Source: an uncultured Acetatifactor sp. (GTDB lineage Bacteria > Bacillota > Clostridia > Lachnospirales > Lachnospiraceae). Taken from it: a stretch of DNA of 64,000 bases. How positions within the stretch are numbered: position 1 is the stretch's first letter; every line of letters begins with the position of its first letter. The stretch spans positions 19,438 through 83,437 of the forward strand of contig CAJUFO010000007.1 of the NCBI GenBank assembly GCA_910585615.1, given 5' to 3'. The position numbers were made by a program, and so were the translations under genes. Below the pieces are notes generated by a model that ran no database searches, was not told the DNA's origin, and saw nothing but the letters and a program-made list of their open reading frames with translations. Positions 40,110-48,998 of this stretch are shown one piece after another.

Positions 40110-42434
40110 ATGGATTTGCTTTATTGGGCATGTGAATACGGGAAAGTATTTTTGGCCTATCTGTTTCTTATGTTTATTTGGCCGTCCGTGGTTTTTAGCA
40201 AACATTTAGAGGGGAAGGATAAGATATATCGGTTTGGTTTTTGCGTCACAGTGCAGATTGTGATTGCGAATTCGGCTGTATTGATGTTGGGGTTGTTCCA
40301 TATTCTGAACCGTTGGATTGTGATATTGATGTTCTATGGTACATTTGGGGCAAGCTTATTCAGGAAGATTAAGCCGCAGCAGTGGCGCAATGGATTTGAT
40401 GAGCTTTATAGGCTTGTGACAAAAACATATGGGCTGAGACTGTTTCTATATCGCAAGCTTAAAAAATTCGTCCGCCGGACGGAAGATACCTTTCTCAGAT
40501 TTAGAGATAGAAACCGGGCCCGTCTTCCGGAATACGCAATGCTTGGCGTTATTGTCTTATATGGAATGATTTATTTCTCCTATGGAGTATTTCAGGATTT
40601 CAATTATGGTTCCGGCGACATGTATGTCCATCACCAGTGGATCGACGGACTGCTGGAAGGAAGAATCTTTAGTGACGGGGTATATCCGGAGGCGATGCAT
40701 TGCTTTCTATATTGTATCCATGTCCTGTTTGGAATCAGGCTGTACAATTGCATATTGCTTCTGGCAGGAATCCATGTGTTGGTTTTTTTGATTGCCGTAT
40801 ACGCCTTTTTGCGGGAAGTCTTTGCGTGGAAATATGTGCCGTTTTTTGTCTTAATGCTATTCCTTACATTGGATGTGATGTGCGTCCAGGAAGTGTACGG
40901 CATGTCAAGGCTGCAATGGACGATACCGCAGGAATTTGGTATGTATACACAGTTTTTATGTGCGGTATTCCTGATACGTTATCTGAGAAGTGCCCGCACG
41001 GTCATAGAGAAAGGCAGGCTGGGTAAATTTATTTGGAATGAGAATCTGCTTTTATTTACGCTTTCATTGACAGCCTCCATTTCCATCCACTTTTATATTA
41101 CGATTATGGCCTTTTTGTTGTGCTTTTCTTTCTCCGTATTTTTTATGAGGAAAATATTCGCAAAGCAGCGCTTCTTCCCCTTGGCGACTGCTTGCATCTG
41201 TGGTTTTTTGATTTCAGTGATACCGATGGCGGGGGCGCTTGCATCGGGAATCCCCTTTCAGGGCTCCATTCACTGGGCGGTCAGCGTCATGGATAACGAG
41301 GATTCTGAAAATGAAAACGATGGGGGAGTAATGCGGGAAGCACCGCCGGAGGAAGAGGGACAGGCAGCTCTGAAAGATGGAGATGCTTCTATCCGTGAGA
41401 AGCTGGAAGGGGTAGTTTCTGCTTTATATTGGCAAGGATATGCGTATCTATATGGGGAGGAGAGGGCCGACTGGATTGTTGGATTCACCGGGCTTGCCGT
41501 TGTTTTGTGGCTTATCTGCAGAGGGATAGGGCTGCTGCGGGGGAAAAAATATTTTGAAACGTATCCCCCCGTTGTCACAGCATCGGTTTTGTTCATGATC
41601 GTATATGTTTCTCCTGAACTGGGCGTCCCTCAACTGATAGCCGGTTCGAGGATATGTACTACAGAGCGAATATTATTACTTGCTGTCATGGCAATGCCGG
41701 TAGATATGATTTTTACATTGCTGAGGCCGCTGTGCGCAGATTTGGCCCTGCAGATGCTGTCTTTTGGGGTGGGAGCCGGAATATGCCTTTTTACGGTCAT
41801 AACGGGGAACTATCATGGGTACTTGTATTGTGAGCTGTCACGGTATAATGCGGCAGTGAAGGTCACAGATTCCATTATCAATCGTTTCCCTCAGGACAGC
41901 TATACGATTGTTTCAAGCACGAATGAATTATATCAGGTGAGCCAGCATGGATACCATGAAGAATTATTGACATTTCTGCAGGAAATAGAGGAAGGAGAGT
42001 ATAAGCTGCCTACAGAGTATGTTTTTATCTATGTCGAGAAGAAGCCGCTTCAATACGGACAGAGTCATTTTTTCAACGGGCCAGCATGGCTGGGGGATGA
42101 GAGATATGTAGCTCTTTATAGAGGGAATGCGTACAGTCAGTGCCCTGAAGTAAGCGCTTCATATATATCGGCGGAGGATGCGCGGAGAGAGATACAGTTT
42201 TATGAACGGCCTTCTTTGTCCTATGGGAATTTGGAGAGCCACACTATTCTGGAATCCAAGGCGTACCTCTGGTGCCAGAATTTTAAGAATTTGTTTCCTT
42301 TGGAAATGTGTACCTATTACGAGGATGAAGATTTCGTCTGTTACTATTTCAAACAGAACCCATATGCATCGTACGATCTGGCGATAGATGGCTGGAATCG
42401 GACGGAGGGAGTGGAATGGCCAAGAATTCCGTGA
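40110..42434 (+). CDS. Multispanning GT-C-like membrane protein
   Basis: 774 aa with about ten or more membrane helices up to residue 590 and a soluble C-terminal part. The first large extracytoplasmic loop has GSGDMYVHHQWIDGLLEGRIFSDGVYPEAMHCFLY near 170-205, and acidic residues at such a place are typical of GT-C glycosyltransferases that use lipid-linked sugars. I do not recognise the family more closely. Base composition is clearly more AT-rich than in the pel genes on either side, hinting at separate origin. It is not part of the standard Pel machinery and may modify the polymer or its lipid anchor. Confidence 0.6.
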   Translation: MDLLYWACEYGKVFLAYLFLMFIWPSVVFSKHLEGKDKIYRFGFCVTVQIVIANSAVLMLGLFHILNRWIVILMFYGTFGASLFRKIKPQQWRNGFDELYRLVTKTYGLRLFLYRKLKKFVRRTEDTFLRFRDRNRARLPEYAMLGVIVLYGMIYFSYGVFQDFNYGSGDMYVHHQWIDGLLEGRIFSDGVYPEAMHCFLYCIHVLFGIRLYNCILLLAGIHVLVFLIAVYAFLREVFAWKYVPFFVLMLFLTLDVMCVQEVYGMSRLQWTIPQEFGMYTQFLCAVFLIRYLRSARTVIEKGRLGKFIWNENLLLFTLSLTASISIHFYITIMAFLLCFSFSVFFMRKIFAKQRFFPLATACICGFLISVIPMAGALASGIPFQGSIHWAVSVMDNEDSENENDGGVMREAPPEEEGQAALKDGDASIREKLEGVVSALYWQGYAYLYGEERADWIVGFTGLAVVLWLICRGIGLLRGKKYFETYPPVVTASVLFMIVYVSPELGVPQLIAGSRICTTERILLLAVMAMPVDMIFTLLRPLCADLALQMLSFGVGAGICLFTVITGNYHGYLYCELSRYNAAVKVTDSIINRFPQDSYTIVSSTNELYQVSQHGYHEELLTFLQEIEEGEYKLPTEYVFIYVEKKPLQYGQSHFFNGPAWLGDERYVALYRGNAYSQCPEVSASYISAEDARREIQFYERPSLSYGNLESHTILESKAYLWCQNFKNLFPLEMCTYYEDEDFVCYYFKQNPYASYDLAIDGWNRTEGVEWPRIP

Positions 42435-42476
42435 GGAACAGACAGCAAGCAGGGGCTGCCAGCCAAGGAGGATGAC

Positions 42477-44372
42477 ATGATATCACGCCGGAATTTTTTC
42501 TCTATTGTCACTTTGATGCTCGTTCTATTGTTTTTGGTCATGGCTACCAATGATCTAAAGGACAGGTGGAATGACTATGCTGTAAATACTTATACAGAGA
42601 CAGCGGAGAAATATCCTTCTAAAGTCCGTTTCCCATGGAGCTCCGGAACGGAAAAAGCAGAGGAAGATGCTGTGGCGGAGGAAGGAAATAGTTCCTTTTC
42701 ACGCGGCACTGTAGTCCTGATTGGGGACAGCGAGAGTATTTACGGAAAAACAGTGGGAGAGTGGGCCGCCTATTCCAGACGTAAAATGATCGAGCATCCT
42801 TCTCTGAAGTCTTATGTGGAAGCTGAGGATCCGGAAGGCGGGCCTGGGATGCTGGTGATCGACTCTGGCTGTATAGACTGGAATCGGGAAGAGGAGGTTC
42901 AGTTCCTGAGGCAGTGCGTGGAGCAGGGAACCAATCTGGTCTTCTGTACGCTTCCCGATGTGTCTGTCATAAAGGACAGCCGACAGGTGAGGGATTTGCT
43001 GGGGATTCGGGAGGTGCGCCAGGAGGAGGCGGCTGCCGCAGGCCTCCATCTCTACAGCGGGTTCCTGCTGGGAGGGGAAAGGGTCTATCTGCCGGAGGAG
43101 AGGACAGCGGAAGGAGAGGAAGAAGAGGCTGTCTTCCCGGGAGAAGTCAATGGGGCGGGGAAACCGGTTTTTCCCTGGTATCTCCTCACCTCAGGAACAA
43201 AGGTATACATGAAGGGCATACCGGAGGAGGAATCCGTGGACACGGAGGAGTATCCTGTCCTGATCTGGAGGAAGAGCTTCGGCACGGCATATGTGTTCGC
43301 GGTGAACGGGGGTTATATGAAGGGGGTTGAAGGAATAGGCATTTTGTCCGCAATGTCGGCGGAGATGCATCCCTACGAGATATATCCGGTGATAAATGCG
43401 CAGAACATGATTCTTGTGGGCTATCCCAGCCTGGCCGACGAGAACAGGGCGGAGATGGACCGCTTATACGGCAAGTCCTTAAAGGACCTATATCAGGAGA
43501 GCATATGGACGAATGTAAGGATGGTTATGGACCGATACCAGTACAAGGCTACCTGTATGGTGACGCCCCAGTATGATTATTCAGACCAGGCGCTGCCGGA
43601 GGGAGAACAGATTGAATATTATCTGAAAATATTCAATGAAGCCTCAGCGGAGGTGGGGCTGTCCGGGAGGAGCGTGTCTGACACGCCCATTGAGAGGAAG
43701 CTGGAGGAGGACGGGGAATTTATCAGAGAGGCAGTGGAAACCTATCAGTTTTCTTCCTTTTATGCGGGTAAGCTGTCGGAAGACGAGATAGAGAAAGCGC
43801 TGAAGACGGATCTGCTGTCTTCTGTCATGACGGTGGTCAAAGAATATGAGGATGGAGACAGCGGAATAGTTGAGGCTCTGTCAGAATCCGTCATCGCACA
43901 GACCGCCTTTGACATCGGCTTTGACTATACTTACAGGGGGGACTTCCTGGCAAGGTGTCTGGAGACGGCGCTGGGCTACCTGAGCATTTCCTACGATATG
44001 GAACGGGTGGCATATCCGAAGGGCGAGGAAGACACATGGGAGAAGCTTTCTGTGGATTTCGGGACTACGGTTGATACCTTCGGACGTCTATTTCAGGAGT
44101 TCGACAGGACCACGGTGTCGGAAAGTGATTTCCGTATCTGGAGATTCCTTACGCTGCGCTATCGTGACAGCCGGAAAGGGGATACCATTGAGGTACAGGT
44201 GACAGGGGAGGAGGCAGAGAAATATTTTATCCTGCGGACCCACAATGAGACGGTCAGCCAGATGGAGGGCGGCAGCTGGAAGCGGCTGGAAGAGGGCGCA
44301 TATCTGATCAGGGCTGACGAGAAGGAAATCCTGATAACGCTGGAACCGGCTGGCGGGCTGTATCTGCAGTAA
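42477..44372 (+). CDS. DUF2194-like anchored protein of the Pel locus
   Basis: 631 aa with an N-terminal membrane anchor (about 7-24) and a large extracytoplasmic part. From memory it fits DUF2194 proteins that accompany PelF and PelG in Gram-positive clusters; these occupy the place of PelA. The first half has a glutamine-amidotransferase-like feel (GMLVIDSGCIDWNREEEVQFLRQCVEQGTNLVFCTLPD). A CE4-type deacetylase signature (paired aspartates and H-x-x-H) was not found: the expected region reads TCMVTPQYDYSD. It may therefore lack deacetylase activity. AGGAGGA supports ATG 42477. Confidence 0.6.
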   Translation: MISRRNFFSIVTLMLVLLFLVMATNDLKDRWNDYAVNTYTETAEKYPSKVRFPWSSGTEKAEEDAVAEEGNSSFSRGTVVLIGDSESIYGKTVGEWAAYSRRKMIEHPSLKSYVEAEDPEGGPGMLVIDSGCIDWNREEEVQFLRQCVEQGTNLVFCTLPDVSVIKDSRQVRDLLGIREVRQEEAAAAGLHLYSGFLLGGERVYLPEERTAEGEEEEAVFPGEVNGAGKPVFPWYLLTSGTKVYMKGIPEEESVDTEEYPVLIWRKSFGTAYVFAVNGGYMKGVEGIGILSAMSAEMHPYEIYPVINAQNMILVGYPSLADENRAEMDRLYGKSLKDLYQESIWTNVRMVMDRYQYKATCMVTPQYDYSDQALPEGEQIEYYLKIFNEASAEVGLSGRSVSDTPIERKLEEDGEFIREAVETYQFSSFYAGKLSEDEIEKALKTDLLSSVMTVVKEYEDGDSGIVEALSESVIAQTAFDIGFDYTYRGDFLARCLETALGYLSISYDMERVAYPKGEEDTWEKLSVDFGTTVDTFGRLFQEFDRTTVSESDFRIWRFLTLRYRDSRKGDTIEVQVTGEEAEKYFILRTHNETVSQMEGGSWKRLEEGAYLIRADEKEILITLEPAGGLYLQ

Positions 44373-44391
44373 ATTGTGAAAGGGTACATAG

Positions 44392-45858
44392 ATGAAGATT
44401 TGTATGATTGTGGAGGGGTGCTATCCATATGTAGTAGGCGGCGTATCCTCGTGGGTGCACAAATTTATCCAGTCCTTCCCGAAGTCGGAGTTTGTCCTCC
44501 TGACCATCGTAAGCGACCGTTCCATAAGCGGAAAATTCTTGTATCAGCTGCCGGAGAACGTGACGGAGGTCCATGAACTGTATCTGCAGGACGTGGACTG
44601 GAACCGGAAGGGATGGCACAGGGCCAGACTGAGCCGGGAGGAGTATAGGGCGCTGAGAAGTCTGGTGATGAATCAGAAGGTGAAATGGGAGGTGCTGTTC
44701 AATCTGTTCCAGAACAGCGGGATTTCGCTGGATTGGCTGCTGATGGGGCAGGATTTTATGAATATCGTGAGGGAATATTACGATTTACTGTATAGCCAGC
44801 AGGTCTTTTCCGACTTTCTGTGGACCATGCGGTCCCTGTATCTGCCCTTGCTGTTCACATTAAAGATGAAGATTCCAAAGGCAGACCTGTATCACTGCGT
44901 GGCCACCGGCTATGCAGGAGTGCTTGGAAGCATGGGAAAGACCCTCTATGGCGGCCGGCTGCTGATCTCGGAGCATGGCATCTATACCAGAGAGAGGGAG
45001 GAAGAGCTGCTTCGGGCCGACTGGGTGAGAGGAAGCTTTAAAAGCATATGGATTGAGCAGTTCCGGAAGATGTCGAACCTTGCATATGAGAAGGCGGATT
45101 TGGTCACCAGTCTTTATGGGCATGCCAGAGAGCTACAGGTGGAGCTGGGATGTCCCATGGAAAAGACCATAGTGACACCCAATGGGATTGACGTGGATTC
45201 TCTGGGGAATCTTCCGGATAGGACTGAAGAGGACGAGGGGAGAATCAATATCGGCGCTATCCTGCGGGTGACTCCTATCAAGGATATCAAGACCATGATT
45301 CAGGCTTTCAGCTTCGCAAGGGAGAGGGATTCCCGGCTGAGGCTGTGGATTATGGGCTCGTGGGAGGAGGACGAGACGTATGCGGAGGAATGCCTCGAAC
45401 AGACACAGGCGCTGGGGCTTGCCGAAGATGTGGTCTTTACCGGCAGGATCAATGTGCGGGATTATCTGGGGAGGATGGACATGACCATTCTGACCAGCAT
45501 CAGCGAGGGTCAGCCACTGACGATTCTTGAGAGCTTTGCGGCCCATAAGCCGGTAATCGCCACGGATGTGGGAAATTGCCATGGCCTGATCTGCGGGGAG
45601 AAGGATGATTTTGGAGCGGCTGGCATCGTCACCCACATCATGAACGTGGACGAGATAGCACAGGCTATGGTGGACATGGCCCGCGACAGCGAAATGCGCC
45701 GTCGGATGGGAGAGAACGGCTATCGGAGAGTGGCCTCCGGCTATCGGATAGACCAGATGCGGAAAGCTTACTGGGAGATTTATAAGGATTTTGCGGAAAG
45801 CATGCGCGTTGCATGGGAGGAAGAGCCGTCCGTAAAAAAGAATGCTGAGAAAGGATAA
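44392..45858 (+). CDS. pelF: GT4-family glycosyltransferase PelF
   Basis: 488-aa cytoplasmic glycosyltransferase that polymerises the Pel polysaccharide. It opens KICMIVEGCYPYVVGGVSSWVHKF, the PelF form of the GT4 donor loop. The substrate domain includes SEHGIYTREREEE, and the C-terminal nucleotide-sugar domain contains VTPNGID, ILRVTPIKDIKTMIQAF and the E-x7-E element SISEGQPLTILESFAAHKPVIATDVG. Length is normal for PelF. It lies between the DUF2194 gene and pelG, with only five bases to pelG, matching Gram-positive pel operons. The exact sugar used is not readable from sequence. Confidence 0.92.
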   Translation: MKICMIVEGCYPYVVGGVSSWVHKFIQSFPKSEFVLLTIVSDRSISGKFLYQLPENVTEVHELYLQDVDWNRKGWHRARLSREEYRALRSLVMNQKVKWEVLFNLFQNSGISLDWLLMGQDFMNIVREYYDLLYSQQVFSDFLWTMRSLYLPLLFTLKMKIPKADLYHCVATGYAGVLGSMGKTLYGGRLLISEHGIYTREREEELLRADWVRGSFKSIWIEQFRKMSNLAYEKADLVTSLYGHARELQVELGCPMEKTIVTPNGIDVDSLGNLPDRTEEDEGRINIGAILRVTPIKDIKTMIQAFSFARERDSRLRLWIMGSWEEDETYAEECLEQTQALGLAEDVVFTGRINVRDYLGRMDMTILTSISEGQPLTILESFAAHKPVIATDVGNCHGLICGEKDDFGAAGIVTHIMNVDEIAQAMVDMARDSEMRRRMGENGYRRVASGYRIDQMRKAYWEIYKDFAESMRVAWEEEPSVKKNAEKG

Positions 45859-45863
45859 GTCAG

Positions 45864-47324
45864 ATGGCAGGAATAGGCATCAAGCTCAATAAGATATTTG
45901 AAAGAAATACCATCGCATCGAATCTGGCCGGATTTGCCTATAGTACCATGTCCACGGTGACTCCTATGTTTGTGGTCATATTGAACGTGGTGCTGATGGA
46001 GTATTTTCTGGATTTCGGCTCACTGGGCCTTGTGGAGAGGGAGCTTTTCTCCTGCACGGTGTTATATACTTTTATATTCGCGCTGTTGACGGCATCCCCC
46101 TTCAACTCTGTGCTGTCAAAGTATATGTCTGATGTCATCTATGAGGAGCGGTATGAGGATATCCGCCCCTGCTATTACATGGGGCTGTTCATGAATGTGG
46201 CATTGAGCAGCCTGATTGGGATACCCTTCTGCCTATGGGAGCATTTTGTGGGTAAGGTGGATGTCTTCTATACCTTTACGGGATACTGCTGTTACATATC
46301 TCTGGTGCTGGTGTTTTATTCCATGATTTATCTCTCCATTGCGAAGAAGTACCAGAAGCTGTCGTTTTTTTTCACTATCGGTATGGTGTGGTCCTTCGTG
46401 TTCGCGCTGTTTTTAAGGCATATCATGCTGTGGGGAATCAGGGAAAGCATGCTGTTTTCCCTGATGACAGGTTTTTTCCTCATAGCCTTTTTGGAGATGG
46501 CGGTGATCAAGAGGTATTTTACGAAGAACAGCAACCGCTATAAGTCCGTGCTCCGGTATTTTGGAAGGTACTGGCAGCTGATCCTTGCGAATTTCCTATA
46601 CATTCTGGGGCTGTATGTCCATAATTTCGTGTTCTGGAACACGGACATGAAGCTTGTAGTGGCTAAGACCTTCGTCTGCAACCAGCCCTATGACATGGCT
46701 ACCTGCCTCGCTATGTTCACTAATATATCCGCTACGGTCATTTTCATTACCAGAGTGGAGATGCATTTCCATGACAAGTATAAAAAATATTCGGAGGCTG
46801 TCATCGGCGGAAGGGGAGCCGACATCGACAGCGCCAAGAAGGAAATGTTCCGCCAGCTGGCCAATGAGCTGATGAATCTGGCGAGGATTCAGTTTATCAT
46901 AACGGTGGTGGTGTATCTGATCGCGGTGGTGCTTCTTCCGTCCTTTGGAATATCAAACCTGACTATGAGGATTTATCCTTGTCTGACGGTGGGGTACTTT
47001 ATCGTGTTCATCATGTATGCGGAAATCATTTTTTTGTACTATTTCAACGATTTGGGAGGCGTCCTTCTGACATCGCTGGTATTCTGTCTCGTGACGTTTC
47101 TGGGCAGCATTTTTGCGACGGATCTGTCGGAGCTATGGTACGGCGCGGGGCTAGTCATGGGAGCCTTCGCAGGGTGGACCGTCGCGTATTTCAGGCTGCG
47201 CCGTATGGAGAGGCGGCTGGATGTGCATATATTCTGCAAAGGCTCGCTGCTGAAGCCGGGAATGGGGACAAAGCCGCCTGCGAAGGTGTATGACAGGAAT
47301 GCGAAGACCGCGGAGCAACGGTAG
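45864..47324 (+). CDS. pelG: Pel exopolysaccharide transporter PelG
   Basis: 486-aa membrane protein with about twelve helices in the MOP flippase-like fold, which moves Pel polymer across the membrane together with PelF. It begins MAGIGIKLNKIFERNTIASNLAGF, the cytoplasmic start and first helix typical of PelG. The middle contains FWNTDMKLVVAKTFVCNQPYDMATCLAMFTN. The last 45 residues are basic and cytoplasmic. Adjacent to pelF, no overlap. Identity is secure from the N-terminal and central motifs plus context. Confidence 0.9.
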   Translation: MAGIGIKLNKIFERNTIASNLAGFAYSTMSTVTPMFVVILNVVLMEYFLDFGSLGLVERELFSCTVLYTFIFALLTASPFNSVLSKYMSDVIYEERYEDIRPCYYMGLFMNVALSSLIGIPFCLWEHFVGKVDVFYTFTGYCCYISLVLVFYSMIYLSIAKKYQKLSFFFTIGMVWSFVFALFLRHIMLWGIRESMLFSLMTGFFLIAFLEMAVIKRYFTKNSNRYKSVLRYFGRYWQLILANFLYILGLYVHNFVFWNTDMKLVVAKTFVCNQPYDMATCLAMFTNISATVIFITRVEMHFHDKYKKYSEAVIGGRGADIDSAKKEMFRQLANELMNLARIQFIITVVVYLIAVVLLPSFGISNLTMRIYPCLTVGYFIVFIMYAEIIFLYYFNDLGGVLLTSLVFCLVTFLGSIFATDLSELWYGAGLVMGAFAGWTVAYFRLRRMERRLDVHIFCKGSLLKPGMGTKPPAKVYDRNAKTAEQR

Positions 47325-47387
47325 GGACTGTAGGACGTGAAGGCTGTAGAGCGGCTACAGGAGCAGAACGGAAAGGAGAGCGGGGAG

Positions 47388-47816
47388 ATGGAAGGCACAG
47401 CCCTGAGAATTGGGATTATCATAGTCGGAGTCGTACTCATCGCAGTCAGTGTGTGGATGAACTCTTTTAAGAAACTCGTGGTGAACCATGCGGTGATTTG
47501 GGCGTTTGCCGGAGCGATCATGGTTCTGGTGGGGGCGGTTCCCGTTTTTTCAGGCTGGATGAGCCGGCTTGCGCCGGGTACGGGGCTGGCCTTTTTCTGC
47601 ATGGTCATTCTGGCTCTGGTGGTTGAGATGCAGAACAGCGTGGCCATTTCGCAGATGACCATGAAGAACAGGGAGCTGGCCATGCATGTGGCCCTCCTGA
47701 ATCAGGAGAACGAACACATCATGGAAGAGCTTGAGGAGATGAGGCGGGCTGAAGACGATGCATATGAAAAAGATGGATGCTATGAAACTTCGGAAGGATT
47801 CGGGACAGAGGGTTAG
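47388..47816 (+). CDS. DUF2304-like small membrane protein
   Basis: 142 aa, three hydrophobic segments (about 6-26, 33-53 and 62-80) and a C-terminal coiled coil with many E and M residues (NRELAMHVALLNQENEHIMEELEEM). This is the DUF2304 arrangement, commonly encoded next to dolichol-phosphate-mannose-synthase-like GT2 enzymes, as here. The family probably anchors or assists the transferase. The frame is open from a GTG at 47337, but GGGGAG before ATG 47388 and the natural start favour 47388. Confidence 0.72.
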   Translation: MEGTALRIGIIIVGVVLIAVSVWMNSFKKLVVNHAVIWAFAGAIMVLVGAVPVFSGWMSRLAPGTGLAFFCMVILALVVEMQNSVAISQMTMKNRELAMHVALLNQENEHIMEELEEMRRAEDDAYEKDGCYETSEGFGTEG

Positions 47817-47842
47817 AGGGTATGTGCCGGGGGAAGGGCAGG

Positions 47843-48622
47843 ATGAGGAAAAAGGAGTTGCTGATTATCATACCGACATATAACGAAGAAAAGAATATAG
47901 GAGGGGTATTGGCACAGCTGGAGCAGACAGAGTGCGGCACTGCGGCAGATATCCTTGTGATAAACGATGCTTCTACGGATGCCACCAACTGGATCGTGAA
48001 GCAGATGCAGTATCCTCTGGTCTCCCAGCTCTACAATATGGGGTATGGATGCGCGCTGCAGACGGGATACAAATACGCGGTTCGCCGGGGATATAAATAC
48101 GTGATTCAGATGGACGGCGACGGACAGCACGATGTGTGCAACATTCCGGTAATCTATCGGAAGCTGAAGGAGGCGGATGGGGAGGGCCGTTTTCCGGATA
48201 TCGTGCTGGGAACCAGGTTTCGGGAGGACAGCGCCGCTTTTCCGGTATCCCGGCCAAAGAAGCTGGTCTATTCCTTGTTCCGCCGGCTCATTTATATGAT
48301 AACGGGAGAAAAGATATCGGATCCGACTACCGGGCTGCAGGGCCTGAGCAGGAAAGCGTTCCTTTTTTATTCTAAATACAATAAGTTCGATGACAGATAT
48401 CCGGATGCGAATATGCTGATTCTGATGCTGCTGGTCAAATTCAGAGTAGTGGAGATACCCGCCGTGATGCACAGCAGGACGGCCGGGAAAAGCATGCATT
48501 CCGGGCTGAGGCCCTTCTGGTACATGCTCAGGGTCATCTACAGCATGATGATCATATTGATTCAGGTGAAGCTGTTGAAAATGGATGTGGGAGTGGGGCT
48601 GAAGAGCGTGGATAAGATATAG
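47843..48622 (+). CDS. GT2 family glycosyltransferase (DPM1-like)
   Basis: 259-aa glycosyltransferase, probably transferring a sugar to a polyprenyl phosphate. Motifs: LLIIIPTYNEEKNIGGVL near the N-terminus, VINDASTDAT, and the metal-binding QMDGDGQHD near 92-100. A hydrophobic C-terminal segment could lie at the membrane. It fits with the upstream DUF2304 gene, and its lipid-linked product could feed the GT-C-like protein earlier in the same operon. An ATG at 47822 in the same frame has GAGGG upstream and is an alternative start. Confidence 0.85.
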   Translation: MRKKELLIIIPTYNEEKNIGGVLAQLEQTECGTAADILVINDASTDATNWIVKQMQYPLVSQLYNMGYGCALQTGYKYAVRRGYKYVIQMDGDGQHDVCNIPVIYRKLKEADGEGRFPDIVLGTRFREDSAAFPVSRPKKLVYSLFRRLIYMITGEKISDPTTGLQGLSRKAFLFYSKYNKFDDRYPDANMLILMLLVKFRVVEIPAVMHSRTAGKSMHSGLRPFWYMLRVIYSMMIILIQVKLLKMDVGVGLKSVDKI

Positions 48623-48657
48623 GCAGCAGGATTTAAAGAGGAATATATTCTGACATG

Positions 48658-48821
48658 AGTTTAGGAATGCTTTTCAGGTTTTTTAGATTTAAATTAGAAT
48701 ATGGACACAACATGGACACATTTCCCCTGTAATATGTATATCAGATAGTTGATGAACTCACTATCTCCCCCCTCATAAGAAATAGTAAAAGGGTCTCGGT
48801 GCAAGCCGGGGCCCTTTTACA
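48658..48821 (+). ncRNA. Structured 164-bp element, copy 2 (candidate small RNA)
   Basis: Second copy of the element at 35372-35536, same orientation, one base shorter in the A-run before the terminator. Differences cluster in the first 60 bases; the hairpin, the C-rich segment and the terminator are identical or nearly so. It closes the pel island as copy 1 opens it. Conservation of the two stems and the linker, with drift outside, argues that the transcript is selected for, not only that duplication was recent. Confidence 0.65.
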
Positions 48822-48998
48822 TTGGATAAAGGGGGGAGGCAAAAAAAGCTTGCATTAATGTCCGGCATATAATAGAATAGGCTTAAACAGATTTTCTAAG
48901 ACATCGATTCTGAAAGTCAAGAAAGCAATTCATGGAAATCGGAAAATTCCCGCTGTCAATTTCGAGATACAAGACACGGATGAAGGAGACGTACAGGT
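48822..48998 (+). other. Gap before the kinase gene with possible promoter
   Basis: A perfect TATAAT is present at 48868-48873 but no -35 box at the right distance (TTGCAT at 48850-48855 leaves only 12 bp). Nothing else was recognised in the gap. Confidence 0.35.
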
